A stretch of 64,000 nucleotides of DNA from CAYGZM01 sp964354365 (GTDB taxonomy: Bacteria; Planctomycetota; Phycisphaerae; Sedimentisphaerales; Anaerobacaceae), in assembly GCA_964354365.1 (NCBI GenBank), contig CAYGZM010000004.1, positions 1 to 64,000 on the forward strand, read 5' to 3'. The notes below the pieces were generated by a model that searched no databases, was not told the origin of the DNA, and saw only the letters and a program-made list of their open reading frames with translations. Both the position numbers and the translations under genes were made by a program. Position 1 is the stretch's first letter, and each line of letters begins with the position of its first letter. This document shows, in pieces, positions 36,212-43,942 of this stretch.

Positions 36212-36256
36212 CATCGAGCGTCGAGCATCAAGCATCGAGTATCAAGCATCGAGCAT
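36212..36256. repeat. Heptamer tandem repeat (CATCGAG/CATCAAG)
   Basis: Six 7-bp units (CATCGAG, CGTCGAG, CATCAAG, CATCGAG, TATCAAG, CATCGAG) plus CAT, directly after the regulator stop. Not CRISPR: units are contiguous. Its translation (RASSIEYQASSI) is a slogan-like string seen in some metagenomic planctomycete genomes, from memory. Confidence 0.75.
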
Positions 36257-36395
36257 TGTCCTGTCAGAAATTCTCCCGCACCGTCTAAAATTCTGACATC
36301 TCTTTACGGAATCAAGGACCCGTTCAAAGTGCAAAAACGCCCTTTTTCGGCCCTGAGCCGGCAAATCCGCGTTACCCGGCACGCTTGCCCCAGTC

Positions 36396-36411
36396 TGGCA
36401 TAGATATTGCT
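36396..36411 (+). promoter_or_regulatory. Sigma54 promoter of the plus-strand flagellar operon
   Basis: TGGCATAGATATTGCT: GG and GC separated by exactly 10 bases, TGGCA and TTGCT both consensus. Transcription would start near 36422, before the TPR gene at 36531. The remaining part of 36209-36530 holds only the heptamer repeat and the leader. Confidence 0.8.
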
Positions 36412-36530
36412 ACCCCTTACAAGTGGTGCAGGCCCGCATTGTGCAGCTACAACAGGAACGGGCCGCCCAAAATGCTCGCGCTGCCGTTGAATATAAAGGG
36501 CGACGGGCAGTCAATACGAAGCTGAGAGTT

Positions 36531-39104
36531 ATGCCGGAACAAGAGCCAAAACAGACTCCCGACCAGAGCCTTCCCGCCACGCCGGAAGCACCCAGGCCCC
36601 AGGCTGCGGGGGGGGCCTCTGGCGCGGATAGCGAGCTGCTCGAAGGCCAGCCCGCCGGTGCTTGGGCGGGCCAGCCCCTCGAAGAAATCCCGGAAGGGCA
36701 GGTCTTCGTCGCGGACGACGATCTCTACAAATCGCTCGATCAGATTGCAGAATCCCCGACCATCACAGACACACCAGGCAAACGCCTCAAAGTCCGAATC
36801 CCGCGATTGCACCTCTCAACCGTCCAGAAAATCCTTGTCGCCGGCATTATTCTGATTGTGGCGCTGCTGTTGCGCACGCTGCTGACCTCTGCGTCACGCC
36901 GCGCCGCCGCATCATCAAAATCCTCAGCCGACAATGCGATACTCGCAGTTCAGGAGCACCCCACCCGCCAAGTGGCCGAGGGGCCTGAGCCTGAACCTGT
37001 GTCTCAATCAGCTCAGCCGACGTCCTTGAAAGTCGCTCAGGATTTCTACGCCGCCGGCGAATACGACAACGCTTACGCAACCTACAACCAGCTCTATCGG
37101 AGTCTCCCTACTGATGCGAATAGCCACAGAGATTTACTTCGCCTGAAGATGGCTCTCTGTCGGGCCAAGTCAGGACAGATCGAAGAGGCCGACCGTATCC
37201 TCGATGAAGTTGCCAAAAGCAGCTCCAACGCACTCAGGCTGATGGCCAACTACCATCGCATCTCCCTCGAAATGCAAAAAAAGCAGTATTTGAACGCACG
37301 AACAAGGGCCTATCGCGCAATGGCCCTTATCGACGTCGTCGATACCGACGCAAAAGTCAAATCGTCGCTCCGAAGCAACTGCCACTTCCTGATCGCAGAA
37401 GCGCTGACTAAACATGTCCTTTCGCTCAGCGATCTCGACGCGGACCTTACGCCGGAGCTCTGGGGCGCTCCAGCCGAGATCGACCCTTTCCTCGGCTTGG
37501 ACGACCGGCAGCTCGAAGCCCTCTTGAATTCAGGCGCCGATTATCTCAATGACGCGCTGCTCCGGCCCCAAATCCGGAAGATTCGCCGTGACGACGGCTC
37601 GATCTGCTGGTGCGTCGTTGCCAACGGCGCACCCATTGAAGAGCTCCTGGCCAGATTCGCCGCAAACGCCGACCTCGACATATCCTGGACAATCCGCAGC
37701 GATCAGGATCCGCAGGCCCAAGGCCCCTCCGCCAGGAGTCCCAAGCGGGACGTGGGGGGAACGGCAGACCCCGCCCACAACAGGCCCGTCATCCTGTATA
37801 TGCCCGCGGCAACTGCACAGCAAGTCGTCACCGCCGCCGCCGGACAGGTTGGCTTGCTCGCCCGCATCGACCAGAACGATGTCGTAACCATTATTCAGCC
37901 GGCAGAGTCCTCTTCGTTGTCGCAATCCATATCTCTGCTTTGCAGTGAAACTATCTCATTGTGGCAGAGGTTCCTGCTCAGTTTCGATGACGACCGGCGC
38001 GCCGCCAATGCCCATTTCGCACTCGGCCTTCTGCATTCACGACAAGGCAGCATCCCCGAAGCAATAGCAGAATACAAATTGACGGCTAACCGTTTCCCAT
38101 CCTCGTCTTTGGCGCCCTACGCCCTGCTCAACTCGAGCAAGTTGAAAAGCAGCCCACAGGTGCGAGACTACGCCGGCGCCGCCGAGGACCTAAAGCAGGT
38201 CGTGGAACAATATCCCGACGACCGGATTGTCACCAGAGCTTACGTATATCTCGCCGAATACACCGAAAAGGCAGGAACTACCAGCGAAGCCGCCAGGCTC
38301 TATCGTAAAGTCTATTATCTCGGCTTCTCGCCCGAATCACAATGCAGCGCCGCCTTTGGAGCCGGCAAATGCTACTATCAAATGGGCGATTACGATTCCG
38401 CCGTCGAATGGCTGGCAAACTACATCGACCTCATGCGGGAAAAAAAGAACCCCGACGTCTGCTCCGCCTGCTTCCTCCTCGGCAAAGCTTACCTGGCTCT
38501 CAACGAACCCCAGCAGGCCTGCCGTGCATTTCAATATGCCCTGGCCGGACCGCTCCCAAGAAATGAATACGTCGAGACAATCTCAGCCTTGACCGATGCG
38601 TATATCGATCAGAAACAATTCATCCAGGCGCTCGATGTCCTCGAAAACATTGACTCTTATCAGTTTTCACAAGCCGAATTGGTCAGGATATTGCTGCTCA
38701 AAGGCAAAGTCCTCCGGGAAATGGGCCTGGTTGACAACGCCGTCACGTTGCTCAGCAGCAGGATCGAATACGCATCCGACCCCCAGCTAAAGGCTGAAAT
38801 ATCCTTTGAGCTGACCAACTGCTATATCGCCAAGAACCAATTGGAGCTCGCCCATAAGAAGCTGACCGAGATCCTCCTCATCGTCCCACCCGGACCTCTG
38901 GCGTATGAGGTCGCGCTCAAGCTGGCACAGACGTGCCTGATGCTCAGCCAGGATTCACAGGCAATATCCGTCTGTTCCCAGCTCCTCGATTCAGCCGCAC
39001 CCGAGCAAATCAAAAACGAAGCCGCCCAAATGCTCGCCACGGCGTACAGCCGGCAGAAAAACTACGACAAAGCGGCTTTGGCCCTTTTGGACCGCCCGAA
39101 ATGA
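36531..39104 (+). CDS. Membrane TPR protein with STN-like domain
   Basis: I start at the ATG 36531 (857 residues, MPEQEPKQTPDQSLP), downstream of the predicted transcript start; an upstream GTG at 36423 would be almost leaderless. A Pro/Ala/Gly-rich cytoplasmic region (1-95) contains a short repeat; one TM helix follows at about 98-118 (ILVAGIILIVALLLRTLL). The rest is likely extracytoplasmic: TPRs (FYAAGEYDNAYATYNQLYRS), an STN/secretin-N-like module at about 360-465 (APIEELLARFAANADLDISW; VILYMPAATAQQVVTAAAGQ), then many TPRs to the end. First gene of the sigma54 operon. It may be a motor- or envelope-associated scaffold. Not a known flagellar gene. Confidence 0.75.
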   Translation: MPEQEPKQTPDQSLPATPEAPRPQAAGGASGADSELLEGQPAGAWAGQPLEEIPEGQVFVADDDLYKSLDQIAESPTITDTPGKRLKVRIPRLHLSTVQKILVAGIILIVALLLRTLLTSASRRAAASSKSSADNAILAVQEHPTRQVAEGPEPEPVSQSAQPTSLKVAQDFYAAGEYDNAYATYNQLYRSLPTDANSHRDLLRLKMALCRAKSGQIEEADRILDEVAKSSSNALRLMANYHRISLEMQKKQYLNARTRAYRAMALIDVVDTDAKVKSSLRSNCHFLIAEALTKHVLSLSDLDADLTPELWGAPAEIDPFLGLDDRQLEALLNSGADYLNDALLRPQIRKIRRDDGSICWCVVANGAPIEELLARFAANADLDISWTIRSDQDPQAQGPSARSPKRDVGGTADPAHNRPVILYMPAATAQQVVTAAAGQVGLLARIDQNDVVTIIQPAESSSLSQSISLLCSETISLWQRFLLSFDDDRRAANAHFALGLLHSRQGSIPEAIAEYKLTANRFPSSSLAPYALLNSSKLKSSPQVRDYAGAAEDLKQVVEQYPDDRIVTRAYVYLAEYTEKAGTTSEAARLYRKVYYLGFSPESQCSAAFGAGKCYYQMGDYDSAVEWLANYIDLMREKKNPDVCSACFLLGKAYLALNEPQQACRAFQYALAGPLPRNEYVETISALTDAYIDQKQFIQALDVLENIDSYQFSQAELVRILLLKGKVLREMGLVDNAVTLLSSRIEYASDPQLKAEISFELTNCYIAKNQLELAHKKLTEILLIVPPGPLAYEVALKLAQTCLMLSQDSQAISVCSQLLDSAAPEQIKNEAAQMLATAYSRQKNYDKAALALLDRPK
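36646..36676. repeat. CCCGCC/GGCGGG-CCAGCC repeat inside the TPR gene
   Basis: GCCAGCCCGCC, nine bases, then GGCGGGCCAGCC. Encodes part of the linker GQPAGAWAGQP before the TM helix. Same family as 40240-40269. Confidence 0.65.
36963..36979. repeat. 17-bp repeat (same as 3792-3808) inside the TPR gene
   Basis: ACCCGCCAAGTGGCCGA, read as TRQVAEGP just after the TM helix, the same frame as in the giant glycosyltransferase. Confidence 0.6.
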
Positions 39105-40207
39105 AGACGAATAACGACTCCAAAAAGCAGAACTACGGCCTCAAATCCGAATTCCCCGCAACGGCGGGCTTCAGGACCTGTCTCTGCGCCTTCTGCCTGA
39201 CTTGTCTGCTGCTTTGCCTCAACGGATCCCCGGCCGTAGCCAGGCTCTCATCGGGTCTGCCCGACCCGAACAATCCCTCACCATCCGCGCTGGCCGAAGC
39301 CCCAACCGACGCAAACGCTCCAAAGACACCCCCTGCCGGGCCTGACGAACAACGCCTCAGACAGCACCAAGACCCAAAACCCGCAACTGATACGACCGCA
39401 GACTCTAACTCTCAAATCGCTGAGCAACCGCCCGCCCGCAACTGGCTCATCGCAAAAAGCCCAACTACCGACATTGGACGCAAACTCTGGCAGACCAGAA
39501 TAACTGTACCCAACAGCAAGAACGATACCAACAGTGACGATGACCTCCGGCGAATAATCGAGCTGATCCGCTCCGTTGAGTTCAAGCCCCGCAACAAAAC
39601 CCCCAAACCTCTCATCACCCTCGAATCGCCCGCGCAGCCAGAGCCAAACCAAGCCGCCGTCGGACCGTCGCCCGGCAAAAACACCGAAACGCAGCAAATC
39701 AAGCCGGAACCTCGCCCCGGAATGTTGTCCGAAGAGACCCTGAAAATCCTCGCTAAGCAGTTGCAGAATCCCGAACAGGTCAAAAACCCGTTCGATCTCG
39801 CAGAAGTCCTCTTTCACAGCGGCCGTCTCAAAGAAGCCGCAATATGCTACCAGCAGGTCCTCCTTCGAACCGACCCAAACCATGGCGACCCAAACCAAGC
39901 CGATCCAAACCAAATCGATCCGAACCGCCAAATCGACTGGATCCTGTTTCAGATAGGCAACTGCCTGCGAAACGACGACCCTCCCAAAGCAATGGAAGTC
40001 TATTCGCGCCTGTGCAACGACCACGCAGGCTCAATGTGGGCCGACCTTGCAAAGGCGCGCAGCATGCTGCTGAGCTGGTACCGCAAGGATGAACCCAGAA
40101 AGCTCATTGAACAGAATCGACGGCAGACAACCGATTACCCGAACGAAAATGACTACATCCTAACGACAAAATCCCAACCCCAAACGGAGCAAGCAAAAGG
40201 TGGATAG
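39101..40207 (+). CDS. Secreted/membrane-anchored Pro-rich protein with TPR-like C-terminus
   Basis: The start ATG at 39101 overlaps the TGA of the TPR gene (ATGA); a longer frame inside that gene is rejected. 368 residues. A hydrophobic segment at about 26-46 (LCAFCLTCLLLCLNGSPAVA) acts as signal peptide or anchor. A Pro/Asn/Thr-rich low-complexity stretch follows, then a helical TPR-like region at about 215-340 (LAEVLFHSGRLKEAAICYQQ). A 15-bp tandem repeat (39872-39931) inserts DPN-type pentapeptides between two TPR helices. Function unknown; probably works with the preceding TPR membrane protein. Confidence 0.65.
   Translation: MKTNNDSKKQNYGLKSEFPATAGFRTCLCAFCLTCLLLCLNGSPAVARLSSGLPDPNNPSPSALAEAPTDANAPKTPPAGPDEQRLRQHQDPKPATDTTADSNSQIAEQPPARNWLIAKSPTTDIGRKLWQTRITVPNSKNDTNSDDDLRRIIELIRSVEFKPRNKTPKPLITLESPAQPEPNQAAVGPSPGKNTETQQIKPEPRPGMLSEETLKILAKQLQNPEQVKNPFDLAEVLFHSGRLKEAAICYQQVLLRTDPNHGDPNQADPNQIDPNRQIDWILFQIGNCLRNDDPPKAMEVYSRLCNDHAGSMWADLAKARSMLLSWYRKDEPRKLIEQNRRQTTDYPNENDYILTTKSQPQTEQAKGG
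39872..39931 (+). repeat. 15-bp tandem repeat x4 in frame
   Basis: Units GACCCAAACCATGGC, GACCCAAACCAAGCC, GATCCAAACCAAATC, GATCCGAACCGCCAA encode DPNHG, DPNQA, DPNQI, DPNRQ. Confidence 0.75.
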
Positions 40208-41777
40208 CGCCCGCGCAAACGAAAACCAAGTCACGCAAACCAGCCCGCCGGCGCCTGGGCGGGCCAGCCTCATCGCAAACGTGCTGATAGTGGACGACGA
40301 CCCACAGACCGCCGGACTTATGCTCAGGATACTGGCCCAAAAAGGCATTCGCGGAATAATCGCCGACAGCGCCGAGGCCGCAATAGACTCTCTTGACGGA
40401 GCCGATTACGACCTTGTTTTCATCGGCGACAGAATATGCCAGCGCCCCGGCCTTGCCCCCAAACCACAAAACGCCTTCGACCTGCTCCACAGAATCAAAC
40501 AGAGCTCGCCTGAAATGCCTGTCATTATGATGGCCGACCCCTGCAGACAGGATGCGTGGCACGGCCATTCCCTCGACTGCGCTCGGGACAGGCCTGGCCG
40601 TGGTCTCACGGGCTTCAAGCCCGTGCCACTGCAACAAATCGCCGAGGCGGCCGTCAAAGCCGTAAGAGCCGGCTGTTACGACTTCCTCGTCAAACCCCTC
40701 GACCTTCAAAAACTCCGGGCCATCCTGGACACGTTACTGCCCAACCACACCGTCCAGGCCTGTGAGTCCGCAGAGCACGGCATCCACAGCCTCTACCAGA
40801 TCGTCGGAAAGAGCAAAAAGCTCCTCCAGACCGTCACCCTCGCAAAGAAAATAGCGCCCACTTCCGTCCCCGTCTTAATCAGCGGTGAAAGTGGAACAGG
40901 CAAGGAATTGATCTCGTACCTCATCCATCACAACAGCAAACGCGCACAGGCCCCATACATCAAGGTCAATTGTGCCGCGCTGAGTGACACACTTCTCGAA
41001 AGCGAGCTCTTCGGCCACGAAAAAGGCGCATTCACCGGGGCCTATACCCAGCGCAAAGGCCGATTCGAAATGGCCCACGGAGGAACACTTCTCCTCGACG
41101 AAATCACCGAAACTCCAATAAAGTTCCAGGCCAAGCTCCTCAGAGTCCTCGAACAGCAGAATCTGGAACGCGTCGGCGGAAACGACAACATCAAAGTCAA
41201 CGTTCGAATAATAAGCACCACCAACAAAGACCTGCTCCACGAAGTCGAGCAAGGCCGTTTCCGCCGCGACCTCTACTATCGCCTAAGTGCGGTAAGACTG
41301 ATTATCTGTCCTCTGAGCCAGCGAACCGAGGACCTGCCGGACCTCGTATGGCATTTCGTGAATCTATATGCCCGCGAAGCCCAGCGCCGCATAACCGCCC
41401 TCGACCCCGCTATGATGGATATCTTCGCCAAATACCACTGGCCCGGCAACGTCCGCCAGCTCCGAAACGTCGTCCTGACCTCGCTGCTTTTAGGCGTCGG
41501 CCAAACCCTATCGCTCGCCGATGTCTCCTGGCTCTTCGACGAGCTCCAGCCCCGACAGCAGGAAAACGCACCCGACCTCGACGACCTGCAGCCATCAGCC
41601 GCGTCACTGGGCGGAATACCGCTCGTGGAAATAGAGAAGCAGGCCATTCTCGACACATTACGACAAACAGAAGGCAACAGAACCGAAGCCGCAAGGGTCC
41701 TTGGAATAAGCGACCGGACCCTGCGGGACAAAATACGCCGATACCGGCAGGCCGAATCGCTCCAGCCGGTCGGATAA
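40200..41777 (+). CDS. NtrC-family sigma54 response regulator (flagellar), receiver interrupted by a repeat
   Basis: 525 residues from a GTG at 40200 that overlaps the previous stop; GGAG lies 10 bases upstream. Receiver (about 28-170): NVLIVDDDPQTAG has the acidic pair, and DFLVKPL keeps the lysine, but the phospho-acceptor position reads DLVFIGDR, with Gly where Asp is expected and Asp one place later. Between strand 4 (PVIMMA) and helix 4 (QIAEAAVKAVRAGCYDF) a 25-codon repeat is inserted (residues 119-143). The AAA+ domain is intact: GESGTGKE, GAFTGA, LLLDEITETPIKFQAK. The Fis-type HTH is RTEAARVLGISDRTLRDKIR. Likely an FlrC/FlgR-like activator of fliLMN-flhA or hook genes. Confidence 0.87.
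   Translation: MDSARANENQVTQTSPPAPGRASLIANVLIVDDDPQTAGLMLRILAQKGIRGIIADSAEAAIDSLDGADYDLVFIGDRICQRPGLAPKPQNAFDLLHRIKQSSPEMPVIMMADPCRQDAWHGHSLDCARDRPGRGLTGFKPVPLQQIAEAAVKAVRAGCYDFLVKPLDLQKLRAILDTLLPNHTVQACESAEHGIHSLYQIVGKSKKLLQTVTLAKKIAPTSVPVLISGESGTGKELISYLIHHNSKRAQAPYIKVNCAALSDTLLESELFGHEKGAFTGAYTQRKGRFEMAHGGTLLLDEITETPIKFQAKLLRVLEQQNLERVGGNDNIKVNVRIISTTNKDLLHEVEQGRFRRDLYYRLSAVRLIICPLSQRTEDLPDLVWHFVNLYAREAQRRITALDPAMMDIFAKYHWPGNVRQLRNVVLTSLLLGVGQTLSLADVSWLFDELQPRQQENAPDLDDLQPSAASLGGIPLVEIEKQAILDTLRQTEGNRTEAARVLGISDRTLRDKIRRYRQAESLQPVG
40240..40269. repeat. CCCGCC/GGCGGG-CCAGCC repeat at the start of the regulator
   Basis: CCAGCCCGCCGGCGCCTGGG then CGGGCCAGCC; read as SPPAPGRAS just before receiver strand 1. 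Confidence 0.65.
40555..40629. repeat. 75-bp palindromic repeat inserted in frame in the receiver domain (copy 5)
   Basis: CGTGGCACGGCCATTCCCTC ... CACGGGCTTCAAGCCCGTGC-CAC, 25 codons long. It matches the intergenic copy at 34067-34168 at about 72 of 75 positions and replaces no obvious receiver residue; both sides align to a normal receiver. Confidence 0.85.
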
Positions 41778-41806
41778 CCGCCGTCACAAATATCTGAGGT
41801 AGAAAA

Positions 41807-42367
41807 ATGGCGGATGAAAAAACCAAGAAGAAACAGGAAGACTCAAAAGAGCCAAAAGCCTCTAAGACAGGCATTTTGCCCTGGATTATCCTCGCCGCAG
41901 TAGTGCTCCTCTGCGCCGGGGGCGGTTTCCTGCTCGGTCGGTTACTCACCGGCTCCTCAGCCACCGGGGCGGCCCAGGCCTTTCAGGAAGACGAAACCGG
42001 ACAGCCGGCCCCGCAGACCGACAATGCGGCCTCAAAGACCGAAAAAACCTGGTTCCACGACCTCGAACCCGTGGTCGCAAATCTCAACGAGCCGGGCGCA
42101 ACCCGCTACGCCCGAGCAACCTTGACCCTTGAGGTGACCCCTGACGTCTCGCAAAAAGATGCCGCCAAAATCTTCGAAGAAAAAACGCCCATCCTTACAA
42201 ATTGGCTCACCCTTTATCTCTCAGGCCTGAGCATCGAAGATATAAGGGGAGACAAAAACCTCAAACGAATTCAATTGCAAATACTTGATGCCTTTAACGA
42301 ACAGCTGTTCCCCAATCAAAAGCCCAAAATTAAGCAGGTCCTCTTTAAGGAATTCGCCATACAATGA
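41807..42367 (+). CDS. fliL: Flagellar basal body protein FliL
   Basis: 186 residues. A short basic cytoplasmic N-terminus (KTKKKQEDSKEPKASK) and one TM helix at about 24-46 (ILPWIILAAVVLLCAGGGFL), then a periplasmic domain with WFHDLEPVVANLNEPGATRY and ARATLTLEVTPD. The C-terminus LFPNQKPKIKQVLFKEFAIQ is typical. FliL surrounds the stator and supports torque. Its stop overlaps fliM (ATGA). Confidence 0.92.
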   Translation: MADEKTKKKQEDSKEPKASKTGILPWIILAAVVLLCAGGGFLLGRLLTGSSATGAAQAFQEDETGQPAPQTDNAASKTEKTWFHDLEPVVANLNEPGATRYARATLTLEVTPDVSQKDAAKIFEEKTPILTNWLTLYLSGLSIEDIRGDKNLKRIQLQILDAFNEQLFPNQKPKIKQVLFKEFAIQ

Positions 42368-43437
42368 CCAACGCAGTTGCCGCCCAATTGAGTACAGAGA
42401 AGATACGACAGTTGCTCGCCGCCTTGCGTCTCGAGCCGGGCGAAGATGCCGCAAAAAACGTCGAGGCATCCCAGTACGACTGGCGCCGGCCTCATTACTT
42501 CAGCCAAAGCCAGCTCAATGAGCTTAGGCACTTCACGGAAAATGTGTCCGCGGCGGCTGCTGCGAAATTCACCCGCCTCTACCGCAGCAATTACGACGTC
42601 ACAACTGATTCGGTCTCAGAGCACTTTGCCGATGAATTTCTCCGCCATAGCTCAAATGGGGAACAGCCCGACTATTACCTGGTCTTTGGGCCTGCTCTGC
42701 GAAGCGCTACGCAGGCTCGCGGAGCAGAGGCCGGGCCGGCCAGGTCCCCCCAGGCAAAAGCCGGCGCCTCCGCAGAACTTCAGCCCTGGGGCTGCGTTGG
42801 AATACCGCATGAAACCGCGCTGGCCTGGGCCACTCAATCGCTTGGCGAGGCCAAACCTGATGAAGCCTCCGCCAGAAGTCTGTCGCAGTTGGAGAAATCC
42901 CTCTTGCTCGACATCGCATCCCTGTTCATCGAGGCCCTCTGTGAGTCTTACGACGGCTATGACTTCCACACAATCGGCGGCATCGTAACCGGCCAGCTCC
43001 CTCTTGACCTCGAAAACACAAAGGAGCTCTGCAAAGTCACCTTCAACGCCAAACAAACCGGCTCACAGGCCGCCGCCAATGCTTACCTGCTCATGCCCTG
43101 CGATAAGCTGCTGCCTGTCGCCAAGACTCCCGCGAAAACCACACAGAATCTCTCAGCCGAAGACGTCTCAAAAGCAATCATCGGCCATTTACACCGGATG
43201 CGCGTCTCCTTGACGACCCAGCTCGGCTCCGGAACACTCACTTTTGCCGAACTGATGAGTCTTAGCGTCAACGACATATTGATGCTCGACGCGCCGGTCA
43301 GCGAACCTGTCAAATTGATCGTCCAAGGGATCGAACTCTTTAAGGGTCGGCTCGCAAAATCAGCCGGCAAGTACGCCGTCGTAATCGCAGAACCCCCCGC
43401 CACGGTGGCAGGGGCCACTTTCGCCAATGCAAAGTGA
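42364..43437 (+). CDS. fliM: Flagellar motor switch protein FliM
   Basis: 357 residues. The N-terminal part LSTEKIRQLLAALRLEPGED corresponds to the CheY-binding end, here divergent from LSQxEIDALL. Then FTENVSAAAAAKFTRLYRSN. The middle CheC-like domain is diverged (YYLVFGPAL ... LQPWGCVGIPHETALAWA); between its two halves sit about 27 Ala/Gly/Arg-rich residues that look inserted and begin with a palindrome (42695-42729). The C-terminal SpoA domain (TLTFAELMSLSVNDILMLDA) binds FliN. FliM forms the C-ring and sets rotation direction. The insert could alter the middle-domain surface that contacts FliG. Confidence 0.88.
   Translation: MTNAVAAQLSTEKIRQLLAALRLEPGEDAAKNVEASQYDWRRPHYFSQSQLNELRHFTENVSAAAAAKFTRLYRSNYDVTTDSVSEHFADEFLRHSSNGEQPDYYLVFGPALRSATQARGAEAGPARSPQAKAGASAELQPWGCVGIPHETALAWATQSLGEAKPDEASARSLSQLEKSLLLDIASLFIEALCESYDGYDFHTIGGIVTGQLPLDLENTKELCKVTFNAKQTGSQAAANAYLLMPCDKLLPVAKTPAKTTQNLSAEDVSKAIIGHLHRMRVSLTTQLGSGTLTFAELMSLSVNDILMLDAPVSEPVKLIVQGIELFKGRLAKSAGKYAVVIAEPPATVAGATFANAK
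42695..42729. repeat. Palindrome at the start of a probable insert in fliM
   Basis: CTCTGC (42695-42700) faces GCAGAG (42724-42729) around GAAGCGCTACGCAGGCTCGC. Only one copy in the window, so its repeat nature is inferred from shape and from the Ala/Arg-rich product. Confidence 0.4.
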
Positions 43438-43485
43438 AACAAATGCCAAAGTACGTGAACTCGATAACTAAAAGGAAATAGGAAC

Positions 43486-43902
43486 ATGGCACAAGCAGCT
43501 CAAGCCGTAGAAGAAAAGGTCGAAGCAGAACAGGACCAACAGCAAACCGCACAGCACGACTCCAAAAAGCAGGTGCAGGCCGTCGAGTTTTCCGAAGTTG
43601 CCGAGAACGAAGCCCCCGGTGCAGGCACGAATATCGACGTCCTGCTGGACATGAGCGTGCCTGTTACGGCCGTCATTGATAAAACAGAGATATCGGTCCG
43701 CCGGCTCTTGCAGCTTGGACCCGGCTCGGTGCTCAGGCTCGATAAGCCCATCGGCGCGCCCGTGGATATGTATCTCAAAGACGTTAAGCTGGCCACCGCA
43801 ACCGTAGTGGTGATAGACGACAGATTCGCTGTCAGAATAGAAGAGATTCTCGGGCCCGGCCCCAGAGGAGCAGCAACTGCCGCGGACGCAGCCGATGTTT
43901 AA
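43486..43902 (+). CDS. fliN: Flagellar motor switch protein FliN
   Basis: 138 residues. An acidic, Gln-rich N-terminus (about 1-50) precedes one SpoA domain: LLDMSVPVTAVIDKTEISVR, LLQLGPGSVLRLDKPIGAPV, VVVIDDRFAVRIEEIL. FliN forms the lower C-ring with FliM and docks FliH. It lies 48 bp after fliM with a GGAA Shine-Dalgarno, and before flhA. Confidence 0.95.
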   Translation: MAQAAQAVEEKVEAEQDQQQTAQHDSKKQVQAVEFSEVAENEAPGAGTNIDVLLDMSVPVTAVIDKTEISVRRLLQLGPGSVLRLDKPIGAPVDMYLKDVKLATATVVVIDDRFAVRIEEILGPGPRGAATAADAADV

Positions 43903-43942
43903 GACAACGTAAGGAAAATTCCGCTCTGGAGAAATAGTCACA

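Noticed and set aside
36212..36256. Possible CRISPR-like array
   Set aside because: Contiguous heptamers with no spacers.
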